This document shows, piece after piece, positions 1 to 6,908 of a DNA stretch of 15,792 bases (the stretch's first letter is position 1; each line of letters begins with the position of its first letter). A program made the position numbers and the translations under genes. The notes under the pieces were generated by a model. It did no database searches. It was not told the origin of the DNA and saw nothing but the letters and a program-made list of their open reading frames with translations. The DNA comes from an uncultured Clostridia bacterium (lineage in GTDB: Bacteria > Bacillota > Clostridia > Oscillospirales > Ruminococcaceae): contig CAMGJS010000006.1 of NCBI GenBank assembly GCA_946056455.1, forward strand, positions 1-15,792. The letters run 5' to 3'.

Positions 1-534
1 ACTAGCAGCTGTGCCAGCCTGCTGCGTGGTGTTTGATGCGTCCTTCGCGGTTGATGTGCTGTTTAAGGTGTAGTCGATAAGGTCGCCCTGAGAAAGTGGC
101 TTTATCTTGTTTCCGCATACAACAACGGCGATGTAGTTTGTAAGGTCGCCCTTATAGATATTGCTGTACTGAGTAAAGATTTCGGGGTTGGTCTGAATGT
201 TTGCATATTCGACTGTTACACGGTCGGAATAAGTCTCGTATTTATTCAGCACCTCGACAATGGATTTTCCTTCTTTGCCAAGGTCGTTGAGTGAGCGTTC
301 CTCCATAAAGACGGTTATTTTTATATCCTTGTCAAGAGTTTTGAGATATTCCTTTGTGGCGTCGGTGATTTCATAAACCTGCTCTTTTGTAAGGTCTATT
401 TTTATATCCGCCCTTTTGACAAGCTTTGCGACAACAACATTGAGAAGTATCACCGCAACGATGAAAAGAACGGTCATTCCCACAGAAACTGCGCCGTATT
501 TAAAACGCTGTTCTTTAAAAAAATTCTTGTTCAT
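1..534 (-). CDS. GldG-like ABC auxiliary protein, N-terminal part (runs off window edge)
   Basis: The reading frame is open from the ATG at 532-534 to base 1 (178 codons, no stop), so the C-terminus lies outside the window. It begins MNKNFFKEQRFKYGAVSVG and has one hydrophobic segment at about residues 16-36, then an extracytoplasmic part with a DLTKEQVYEITD stretch and KDIKITVFMEE. This pattern is typical of GldG/ABC_transp_aux proteins, the membrane-anchored auxiliary subunit encoded beside GldA/GldF-type ABC exporters. A GGAAGAGG ribosome binding site precedes the start. The gene follows the permease by 33 bases and is the third member of the ABC cassette. The name comes from Flavobacterium gliding genes, but Firmicutes carrying this cassette generally do not glide, so the substrate and role are unknown. 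Family assignment is fairly secure from order and topology; function is not. Confidence 0.75.
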   Translation of the reverse strand, partial: MNKNFFKEQRFKYGAVSVGMTVLFIVAVILLNVVVAKLVKRADIKIDLTKEQVYEITDATKEYLKTLDKDIKITVFMEERSLNDLGKEGKSIVEVLNKYETYSDRVTVEYANIQTNPEIFTQYSNIYKGDLTNYIAVVVCGNKIKPLSQGDLIDYTLNSTSTAKDASNTTQQAGTAAS

Positions 535-567
535 ATTAAAATCCTCTTCCTTTCACTGCGGTAAAGA

Positions 568-1272
568 TTAACCCCAACGGCGTTTTTCAAGAACCTTGAC
601 GGTGAGGAAATTCATAACCGCCGCAAAGCTTACAAAGAAAAGTATTGCCGAAATGTTTATTATGCCGTATGTGAACTCGTAGAATTTTGTCAGAAATGAA
701 AGCGACGATACCATTGAAGCTATTGTCTTATTGGGGATAAACGACGCTATCATATCAATCATATAAATGACTATCATACAGGCAAAGCTGCCTATTGCCG
801 AAACAATCTGGCTTTCTGTCAATGACGATATGAAAAGTCCGACAGAAATGAATGCCATTCCTAAGACCGCCATTCCGACAGTATAGCAGACAACAAGCTG
901 CCATTCAACCGCCGAATAGATAGAGAGCATAAATGCATAGATGAAAAATACAGCCATTCCCGAAAGGAACACAACGGTTGCGGCAAAGAACTTTCCGAGA
1001 ACTATTCCCGTAAGGCTTACGGGAGCCGTGAGCAAACACTGGTCGGTCTTGTATTTTTTATCTTCGCTCAAAAGTCGCATTGTGAGAATAGGAATGATAA
1101 AGAGCAGAACAGAGAACATATTGTCATAAATTCCGCCCATATTCGTGGTCTTGTTATAAAGGCAGACCGCCTGGAAGAATATGCCCGAAAACAGAGTAAA
1201 CACCGCAAGATAAACATAAACTATCGGCGATGTGTAATAAGCCACGAGTTCTCGTCTGAAAATTGCTTTCAT
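568..1272 (-). CDS. ABC-2 type permease, GldF-like
   Basis: This is a 234-residue integral membrane protein with about six hydrophobic segments (roughly residues 15-35, 52-68, 88-115, 125-150, 158-180 and 205-225). It starts MKAIFRRELVAYYTSPIVYV, the typical opening of GldF/ABC2_membrane_5 permeases, where a cytoplasmic RREL..Y..SP segment precedes the first helix. A conserved-looking MRLLSEDKK segment follows helix 2. It should form the membrane channel for the ATPase encoded just upstream. The ATG overlaps the ATPase stop by one base (TAATG), so translation is probably coupled, and a GGAGG site lies 9 bases before the start. The substrate cannot be told from sequence. Confidence 0.85.
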   Translation of the reverse strand: MKAIFRRELVAYYTSPIVYVYLAVFTLFSGIFFQAVCLYNKTTNMGGIYDNMFSVLLFIIPILTMRLLSEDKKYKTDQCLLTAPVSLTGIVLGKFFAATVVFLSGMAVFFIYAFMLSIYSAVEWQLVVCYTVGMAVLGMAFISVGLFISSLTESQIVSAIGSFACMIVIYMIDMIASFIPNKTIASMVSSLSFLTKFYEFTYGIINISAILFFVSFAAVMNFLTVKVLEKRRWG

Positions 1273-2264
1273 TACTTTTTACCTCCGTCATCTTTTTTCT
1301 CCTGCTTTTTTTCCTTTTTGGCAGTAGTGATATTTTCGCCCATCGTGACTTTGAGGAAGATGTCCTCAAGAGTAAGCTCGGCGGATTTAAGCCCTAAGAT
1401 ATAGCGGTTCTTTTCCGCCACTCTTGTAAAGAGCTCTTTTCTTATATCTGTGTTGCCGTCGGTCTCAATGGTGTATTCAAAAACCCCAGGCTCTCTTTCA
1501 AAGTCCGCTGCGACTTCCACAACGCCCGATATACCCTTAATGAGCTTTATGTTTTCATCACGGCTTCCGTCTATGCGCACGATAATGCGGTGGTCGCCCG
1601 AAAGGGACTTCGAGATATTCTCGGCAGTATCGTTTGCGGCGATTTTGCCCTTGTTGATAATAACTATCTTATCGCACACCGCCTGAATTTCAGAAAGAAT
1701 ATGTGATGAAAGGATAACAGTGTGACGCTCGCCCAGCTTTTTGATAAGGTTTCTTATGTCGATAATCTGCTGAGGGTCAAGACCTACCGTGGGCTCGTCA
1801 AGAATAAGTATGGGCGGATTTCCGATAAGCGCCTGAGCAAGTCCCACTCTTTGCTTATAACCTTTTGAAAGATTCTTTATTATTCTTTCATATACATCGG
1901 TTATCTTGACAAGATTGCATATCTGCTTTATGTGTTCTTCTCTGGGAGATTTGCACTTTTTGAGGTCATAGATAAAGTCAAGATACTCCTTAACGGTCAT
2001 ATCAAGATAAAGGGGAGGAATTTCGGGAAGATAGCCTATCTGTTCCTTTGCTTTGATAGGGTCCTTTAAAATATCCACTCCGTTTATGAGCGCCTGTCCG
2101 CTTGTTGCCGAAAGATAACCTGTAAGCATATTCATCGTTGTCGATTTTCCCGCACCGTTAGGGCCCAGGAAACCGAGAATTATACCGTCCTCAACGGTGA
2201 ACGATATATCGTCGACAGCTTTTTTGTCGCCGTAATACTTACAAAGATTTTTTACTTCTATCAT
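1272..2264 (-). CDS. ABC transporter ATP-binding protein, GldA-like
   Basis: This is the cytosolic ATPase of the cassette. From the start MIEVKNLCKYYG it shows a Walker A GPNGAGKST, a Q-loop region near YLPEIPPLY, the signature LSKGYKQRVG, a Walker B LILDEPTVGLD and the switch histidine in SSH. All nucleotide-binding elements are intact. After about residue 215 comes a C-terminal extension of roughly 110 residues ending in a Lys-rich tail (KKEKKQEKKDDGGKK), as in the DUF4162-type exporters. An upstream in-frame ATG at 2286-2288 exists, but AAGGAGG at 2273-2279 sits 8 bases before the ATG at 2262-2264, so the shorter 330-residue form is preferred. Together with the permease and GldG-like protein it forms a complete exporter cassette. 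It could be read through from gltX, since no clear terminator lies between them. Confidence 0.9.
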   Translation of the reverse strand: MIEVKNLCKYYGDKKAVDDISFTVEDGIILGFLGPNGAGKSTTMNMLTGYLSATSGQALINGVDILKDPIKAKEQIGYLPEIPPLYLDMTVKEYLDFIYDLKKCKSPREEHIKQICNLVKITDVYERIIKNLSKGYKQRVGLAQALIGNPPILILDEPTVGLDPQQIIDIRNLIKKLGERHTVILSSHILSEIQAVCDKIVIINKGKIAANDTAENISKSLSGDHRIIVRIDGSRDENIKLIKGISGVVEVAADFEREPGVFEYTIETDGNTDIRKELFTRVAEKNRYILGLKSAELTLEDIFLKVTMGENITTAKKEKKQEKKDDGGKK

Positions 2265-2272
2265 CTGTTCTG

Positions 2273-2279
2273 CCTCCTT
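2273..2279 (-). promoter_or_regulatory. Ribosome binding site deciding the ABC ATPase start
   Basis: AAGGAGG on the minus strand is 8 bases before the ATG at 2262-2264. It lies inside the longer open frame, so the upstream ATG at 2286-2288 would have no ribosome binding site of its own. Confidence 0.85.
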
Positions 2280-2339
2280 GTGTGGCATTTTTTTACCGTA
2301 AATATTCTATTACCGCTATGTGATAATTCTGTGTCAGAA

Positions 2340-3791
2340 TTAAGATAATTTTTCTATGCCCTTTTCAATTCGTGCAATAGTATCTTCTTTTCCGATAAGA
2401 TAGCAGAGTTCGACAGCTCCTCCGGGAGTAAACTGCTTGCCCGAAACGGCTGTTCTTACGGGCCAGAGGATATAGCCGTTCTTAACGCCCATTTTTTCAA
2501 CAAGTCCGAAGAGTGCGTTGTGAATGTTGTCAACTGTCCAGTCGGAAATTTCTTTCAATACGGGCAGAGCCTCTTTGAGTGCCACAAGAGAAGTCTGTTC
2601 ATCGGTCTTCATCTTCTTGTGACAGTACATAGCCGTGTCGTATTCGGGCAGAGCGTCCAGAAAGTCGACCTGCGAGGGAATATCGGTAAAGATTTCCGTT
2701 CTCGGCTGTAAAACTTCGGCAAGAAGAGCAAAGTCAATGTCCTCTCTCTTGACTGTCTGCTTGATATAGGGGAGAGCCTTTTCAAGAAAATCCTCTTTTG
2801 ATAATTTTCTGATGTACGCTCCGTTGATAGCTTTAAGCTTAACAGGGTCAAAGATAGCAGGGGACTTTGAAAGTCCGTCTATTGAAAATTCCTTGATAAG
2901 CTCATCAAGTGTGAATATCTCGTTTTCGCCCTTTGGCGCCCAGCCGAGAAGTGCGATATAGTTTACGACAGCCTCGGTCATAAAGCCCTTTTCGATAAGG
3001 TCGTTGAAGGATGCGTCGCCGTTTCTCTTTGAAAGCTTCTCGGTAGCGTTCTTCATAATGTGCTCAACATGAATGTATTTGGGCGGTGTCCAGCCGAATG
3101 CCTCATAAAGCAGGTTGTATTTGGGCGATGAGGCAAGGTATTCGTTTCCTCTTACAACATGAGTTATGCCCATTAAGTGGTCGTCAACGACATTTGCAAA
3201 GTTATAGGTGGGCATTCCGTCCGTCTTTATAAGTATCTGGTCGTCAAGAGTTGAATTTTCAACGGTGATGTCGCCGTATATTTCATCGTGGAAGGTTGTT
3301 GTGCCCTCTGTGGGAACCTTCTGTCTTATAACATAGGGTATGCCTGCGTCAAGCTTTTCTTTGATTTCTTCGGGAGAAAGGTTACGGCAATGTCTGTCGT
3401 ACATAGGCGAAATTCTTGAAGCTACCTGAATTTTTCTTACCTCTTCAAGACGCTCCTTGTCGCAGAAGCAGTAGTATGCGTGTCCGCTTGCAACAAGCTT
3501 TTCAGCGTATTCCTTAAACATTCCCATTCTTTCGGACTGAATATAAGGTCCGACGGGACCGCCCACATCGGGGCCCTCGTCCCAGTTGAGTCCGCAGGCT
3601 TTAAGGGTGTTATAGATAACATCGACAGCGCCCTCTACATATCTTTCCTGGTCGGTATCTTCAATTCTTAAAATAAATTTTCCTCCCGACTGCTTTGCGA
3701 TAAGATAGGTGAACAGCGCCGTTCTTAAATTTCCTATGTGCATATAGCCTGTGGGGCTGGGCGCAAATCTTGTTCTTACTTCGTTATTCAT
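2340..3791 (-). CDS. gltX: Glutamyl-tRNA synthetase
   Basis: This cytosolic class I aminoacyl-tRNA synthetase attaches glutamate to tRNA-Glu. With the start chosen here it has 483 residues, normal for the family. The N-terminus reads [17 protein letters not shown], with the HIGH-type motif HIGN at residues 18-21, and the KMSKS-type loop is KLSKR at residues 252-256. The C-terminal part is the helical anticodon-binding region. Whether it also charges tRNA-Gln (non-discriminating, needing GatCAB) cannot be told here. An ATG three codons upstream (3798-3800) directly abuts AAAGGA at 3801-3806, whereas the ATG at 3789-3791 is spaced 9 bases from it, so the latter is used. It overlaps the ribF end by 8 bases and is the last gene of the long operon. 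A 6-bp inverted repeat covers its stop codon (2326-2340) but has no T-run. Confidence 0.97.
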   Translation of the reverse strand: MNNEVRTRFAPSPTGYMHIGNLRTALFTYLIAKQSGGKFILRIEDTDQERYVEGAVDVIYNTLKACGLNWDEGPDVGGPVGPYIQSERMGMFKEYAEKLVASGHAYYCFCDKERLEEVRKIQVASRISPMYDRHCRNLSPEEIKEKLDAGIPYVIRQKVPTEGTTTFHDEIYGDITVENSTLDDQILIKTDGMPTYNFANVVDDHLMGITHVVRGNEYLASSPKYNLLYEAFGWTPPKYIHVEHIMKNATEKLSKRNGDASFNDLIEKGFMTEAVVNYIALLGWAPKGENEIFTLDELIKEFSIDGLSKSPAIFDPVKLKAINGAYIRKLSKEDFLEKALPYIKQTVKREDIDFALLAEVLQPRTEIFTDIPSQVDFLDALPEYDTAMYCHKKMKTDEQTSLVALKEALPVLKEISDWTVDNIHNALFGLVEKMGVKNGYILWPVRTAVSGKQFTPGGAVELCYLIGKEDTIARIEKGIEKLS

Positions 3792-4674
3792 TTGCTTCAT
3801 TCCTTTCGGTTGTCTTGAATATCTTCAAAGCCGACTGCATATCGGCTTCTATCTGCTTTTTAAGTTCATTTATATTTTCAAATTTTCTTTCGGGGCGGAT
3901 AAATTCCACAAGGGACGATGTAACCTCTTTGCCGTAAATATCTTTATCAAAGTCAAAAAGATATGTTTCGCAGAATTTCTTGTCGCTGTCGCATACTGTC
4001 GGTCTTACGCCTATATTTGCAACGCCCTTTACTTCCTCGCCCTCTATTTTACAGCGTACAGCGTACACTCCCTTTTTCATCTCACAAAAATCATCGGGGA
4101 TATGCTGGTTTATGGTGGGTATTCCGAGAGTTCTTCCAAGCTGTCTGCCTTTTTCAATACATAAGGTGAAAGAATATTCTCTGCCGAGAAGTCTGTTCGC
4201 TCCCTTGACATCGCCGTCTTTCAGCAACGCTTTTATCCTTGTCGAAGAAATTTCCTCGCCGTTTTCAAAAGCAAGGGGGATAATTTCTGTCTTTATGCCA
4301 AATTCTTTTGCTATCTCGGACAAATCCGTTGTCGACGCTTTTCCGCCTTTTCCGAATGAAAAATTCTCTCCGCAAAAAAGGGATTTTGCGTTCATCTCTT
4401 TATATAGTATATCGCGGACAAATTCATAAGGGGACATATCCTTTATCTCATCAAAGGGCGGAGAATATATTTTCTTTACGCCCATTTCGGAGAGGATACG
4501 GCATTTTTCATTTTGAGAAATCAGCCTGCCCGAGCCTTTGCCGAAATCAAAGGTAAAGACCGCAGGCAAAAGCCCCTCTGACGATAAAAGCATTCTTTCT
4601 ATTACCGCCCTGTGCCCCTTGTGAACTCCGTCAAAAAGCCCGAGAGCAACTGCGGTCTTATTTTCCGATTGCAT
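3784..4674 (-). CDS. ribF: Bifunctional riboflavin kinase / FAD synthetase
   Basis: RibF phosphorylates riboflavin to FMN and then adenylylates FMN to FAD in the cytosol. At 296 residues it is near the usual length. The N-terminal FAD synthetase domain (about residues 8-150) has the nucleotidyltransferase signature [10 protein letters not shown] near residues 12-21 and a later [11 protein letters not shown] (ISSTxIR-like) motif. The C-terminal kinase domain (about 165-290) has [10 protein letters not shown], matching the GRxLGFPTxN signature, and GVYAV. The ATG is 9 bases after the truB TAG, and the AGGGGA ribosome binding site overlaps that stop codon, which argues that TAG normally ends truB. 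ribF is in the same frame as truB across that stop. Its position after truB is the common bacterial order. No FMN riboswitch is present. Confidence 0.97.
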   Translation of the reverse strand: MQSENKTAVALGLFDGVHKGHRAVIERMLLSSEGLLPAVFTFDFGKGSGRLISQNEKCRILSEMGVKKIYSPPFDEIKDMSPYEFVRDILYKEMNAKSLFCGENFSFGKGGKASTTDLSEIAKEFGIKTEIIPLAFENGEEISSTRIKALLKDGDVKGANRLLGREYSFTLCIEKGRQLGRTLGIPTINQHIPDDFCEMKKGVYAVRCKIEGEEVKGVANIGVRPTVCDSDKKFCETYLFDFDKDIYGKEVTSSLVEFIRPERKFENINELKKQIEADMQSALKIFKTTERNEANE

Positions 4675-4683
4675 TTTTATCCC

Positions 4684-5574
4684 CTATCTGTCGTAAAAGT
4701 TTTTTGCTATGATAAGCTCGCCCTTTTCTCTGTCGGCAAGGGCTGTGCCTAAAAACTCTTTTCCGCCGAAAACCGCAAGACAGTCGCCTTGCGGTAGATT
4801 TTTTATTCTTGAAAGCGAAAGCCTTATGCCGTTTTTATACATTCTTGTCTGCGCCTCGTTGAGAGTAACCTTTGGAAGATACGAAAAAACTCTCTCAATA
4901 GGCGTTATCACTTCTGAAAAATCCTCCATAGCGGAAAGCTCTTCTATTGTAATACATTCCGATATATCAAAGCCCGAGGCTTTCACTCTGCACAAAGCGG
5001 TCATTGTGGCGACTGCGCCAAAGCTCTCTGCAATATCCTCAATGAGCGTTCTTATATAGGTGCCCTTTGAGCACTCTATGTAAAGCTCGCCCTTTTTTTC
5101 GTTCTCGTCAAAGGAAAGAAGTTGGAGTGAAAAAACCTCGATTTTACGGGGCTCTCTTTCAACCTCAATTCCTTTTCTTGCAAGCTCGTAAAGTCTTTTT
5201 CCGCCCACAGACACCGCCGAATACATAGGAGGAACTTGCATTATCTCCCCCGTAAACTTCGGGAGCGCCGACAAAATATCTTTTTCAGAAAAATCAGAGC
5301 AGTCCTTTTCTTTTGTGACTTTTCCCGTTATATCGCCCGTGTCGGTTTTTTGCCCCAAGACAAACTCGGCTTTATACGCTTTGTCGTTATCGGGCAAGAT
5401 GTCGCAAGCCTTTGTGGCTGTCCCCACAAAAACGGGAAGAACACCCGTCGCCATAGGGTCCAGAGTTCCTGCGTGACCTAATTTTTTTGTCTTTAATATA
5501 CCGCGCATTTTTGCGATAACATCAAAGGAGGTGAAACCTTGGGGTTTATTGACGGGGATTATGCCGTTTTTCAA
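4684..5574 (-). CDS. truB: tRNA pseudouridine(55) synthase
   Basis: TruB converts U55 in the T-loop of tRNAs to pseudouridine. The 296-residue protein opens with GIIPVNKPQGFTSFDV and carries the catalytic motif GHAGTLDPMATGVLPV at about residues 34-49, with the nucleophilic Asp of TLDP. CSKGTYIRTLIEDI is the conserved central KGTYIR motif. A C-terminal PUA-like part (about 235-296) ends GKEFLGTALADR...YDR. The start codon is TTG at 5572-5574, overlapping the nrnA TGA as TTGA, with AGGTGA just upstream; no ATG occurs before residue 24, which would remove the conserved N-terminus. It ends in TAG, the only gene-terminal TAG seen in this window, and readthrough would give four linking codons (TAG, Gly, Ile, Lys) and then the ribF ATG. 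Confidence 0.97.
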   Translation of the reverse strand: MKNGIIPVNKPQGFTSFDVIAKMRGILKTKKLGHAGTLDPMATGVLPVFVGTATKACDILPDNDKAYKAEFVLGQKTDTGDITGKVTKEKDCSDFSEKDILSALPKFTGEIMQVPPMYSAVSVGGKRLYELARKGIEVEREPRKIEVFSLQLLSFDENEKKGELYIECSKGTYIRTLIEDIAESFGAVATMTALCRVKASGFDISECITIEELSAMEDFSEVITPIERVFSYLPKVTLNEAQTRMYKNGIRLSLSRIKNLPQGDCLAVFGGKEFLGTALADREKGELIIAKNFYDR

Positions 5575-6518
5575 AGCGCTTCACCTGCACATTTTATCAG
5601 CTTTTCCTTGACTTCCTCAAAGGCGCCGTTCAAAAGACAGCCTGCCGCCTTTGCGTGTCCGCCGCCGCCAAGAGCGACGCAGAGCTTTCCTACATTGACA
5701 TTTCCCGTTGAGCGCATTGAGATTTTAAAGGTTTTTTCTCCTCGCTGTTTTATAACAATGCCTATCTCTACGCTTTCAACTCTTGTTGTAAGAGCGGAAA
5801 TGCCGTCAAAGTCGTTGGGCGTCATCGAATATTCCTTCTGAATATCTGTTGTGACGGCAATGAGCGCCACTCTGTCGTCAAAGAAATACTCCGTCTTTCC
5901 GCCCAAAAAGCTTTCAAGCTTTATTCTTTCTTTTGTCTTGACATCGAACATCTGTCGGTTTATCCACGCATAATCAACGCCGTATGCAATAAGCACCGCC
6001 GCCGCAATGTGAGTGTCTATGGTGGTATTGCTGAATTTAAAACAGCCCGTGTCGGTGGCAATACCTGTCTACAGGCAGGTAGCCATATGGCGAGTAGGTG
6101 TTATCTGCATCTGCTCAAAAAGTCTGAATAAAACCTCGCAGGTGGCTGAAGCTTCGGGGATAACGAGGGTATTTTTTGCATACTGCACATTAGAAGCGTG
6201 ATGGTCTATGCAAAAATCTACCTTATCCTTGTATTCGTCAAGCTTTTCGCCCAGAAGTCTTGGGTCGGCAACATCAACAGCGATAATGTTCTGTGCTTCA
6301 AAGTCGCCGTCGTCATCGTTGTGAGAGGTTATAAATTTGAATTTTTCGGGAAAGCTGTCGTGGCATATTACTCTCGCCTTTTTGCCCATAAGGCGCAACG
6401 CTCCCTGCAACGCAAAAGCGCTGCCCAGAGTGTCGCCGTCGGGCGCCTGATGGGTGAGAATAAGCGCGTCCTTGCACTCTGTTAAAAACTGAGCCGCTTC
6501 GGCAAATAATCTGTCCAT
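5571..6518 (-). pseudogene. nrnA: nrnA: DHH/DHHA1 oligoribonuclease / pAp phosphatase, interrupted by in-frame TAG
   Basis: The 316-codon frame encodes a full NrnA-type phosphoesterase except for one TAG at codon 150. The family degrades nanoRNA (2-5 nt) and, in Bacillus, dephosphorylates pAp. The N-terminal DHH domain shows HQAPDGD (H23, D27, D29), D82 and DHH at 105-107. Directly after the stop come TGIATDTGCF (metal-binding D156) and SNTT. The DHHA1 domain ends with R269 in a SMRSTG segment and GGGGHAKAAG at 284-293. Both halves are in the same frame, so this is a nonsense codon, not a frameshift. The second half has no ribosome binding site and no ATG near the break (first GTG at codon 175, inside a conserved helix), so it is not a gene by itself. 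The truncated 149-residue product lacks D156 and all of DHHA1. The ATG follows rbfA by 3 bases with AAAGGAG before it. True pseudogene, readthrough and sequencing error all remain possible. Confidence 0.9.
6069..6071 (-). other. Internal in-frame amber codon of nrnA
   Basis: CTG-TAG-ACA-GGT-ATT reads L-stop-T-G-I, where NrnA homologues have L-Y-T-G-I. A single change from TAC or TAT would restore Tyr. The TAG lies at the centre of a short palindrome (arms CCTGT and ACAGG at 6064-6068 and 6071-6075). Confidence 0.9.
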
Positions 6519-6521
6519 AGA

Positions 6522-6878
6522 TTACTCCTTTACAGTTTTTTCGTTTATCTTGTCCATAAGCTCCTGAATGTGTGCGCTGTGCTCAACTCCGTCATCGGGA
6601 ATAAACTTGAATTCGGGAGCCTTGCGAAGATGAAGCCTGTCGGCTATTTCTCGCCTTATAAGTCCCGACGCGTGTTTAAGTCCCTCGCAACCGTCCTTTG
6701 CCTTTTCAAACCCTTCAAGGCTTGAAATATAAGCCTTACAGCTTGAAAGGTCGTTTGTGATACTGCATCTCACAACGGTGAGCATAGGGGTTATGCGTGG
6801 GTCTTTAAGCTCACGAAGCATTGCCGAAAGCTCTCTTCTGATATCCTCCGAAACTCTGTCGCTTTTAAAGTTGGGCAT
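6522..6878 (-). CDS. rbfA: 30S ribosome-binding factor A
   Basis: RbfA binds immature 30S subunits near the 5' end of 16S rRNA and helps late processing and cold adaptation. The protein is 118 residues, the usual size, a single KH-like domain. Typical features are the N-terminal RVSEDIRRELSAMLRE, KDPRI, then LTVVRCSITNDLSSCKAYIS and the C-terminal PEFKFIPDDGVEHSAHIQELM, matching the family pattern RxxPELxFxxDxSxxxxxxIxxLL. A GTG at 6885-6887 extends the frame by three codons but is part of the GGAGGTG ribosome binding site; the ATG at 6876-6878, 8 bases from GGAGG, is the start. It lies between infB and nrnA, the order common in Firmicutes. Confidence 0.95.
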   Translation of the reverse strand: MPNFKSDRVSEDIRRELSAMLRELKDPRITPMLTVVRCSITNDLSSCKAYISSLEGFEKAKDGCEGLKHASGLIRREIADRLHLRKAPEFKFIPDDGVEHSAHIQELMDKINEKTVKE

Positions 6879-6886
6879 AATATGCA

Positions 6887-6891
6887 CCTCC
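6887..6891 (-). promoter_or_regulatory. Ribosome binding site deciding the rbfA start
   Basis: GGAGG on the minus strand, 8 bases before the ATG at 6876-6878. It rules out the overlapping GTG at 6885-6887 as start. Confidence 0.85.
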
Positions 6892-6908
6892 GTTAATGGA
6901 ATATGGGT

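Noticed and set aside
2282..2310. Direct repeat CGGTAA and a TAGAAT hexamer between gltX and the ABC ATPase as a promoter
   Set aside because: No acceptable -35 element stands at the right distance; too weak to list.
2326..2340. A hairpin (ATTCTG / CAGAAT) at the gltX stop as a terminator
   Set aside because: The stem is only 6 bp and AT-rich, and no T-run follows on the minus strand.
3784..4674. An FMN riboswitch or T-box controlling ribF or gltX
   Set aside because: Both genes overlap or nearly abut their upstream neighbours, leaving no room for such a leader.
5571..5996. A separate gene encoding a stand-alone DHHA1-domain protein downstream of a short DHH gene
   Set aside because: It starts at a GTG inside a conserved helix, has no ribosome binding site, and the 24 codons before it are conserved NrnA coding sequence in the same frame up to the TAG. 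It is the second half of nrnA.
5990..6080. A frameshift as cause of the nrnA break
   Set aside because: Upstream and downstream halves are in one frame (75 bases, 25 codons, between the TAG and the GTG of the downstream frame); the only lesion is the TAG.
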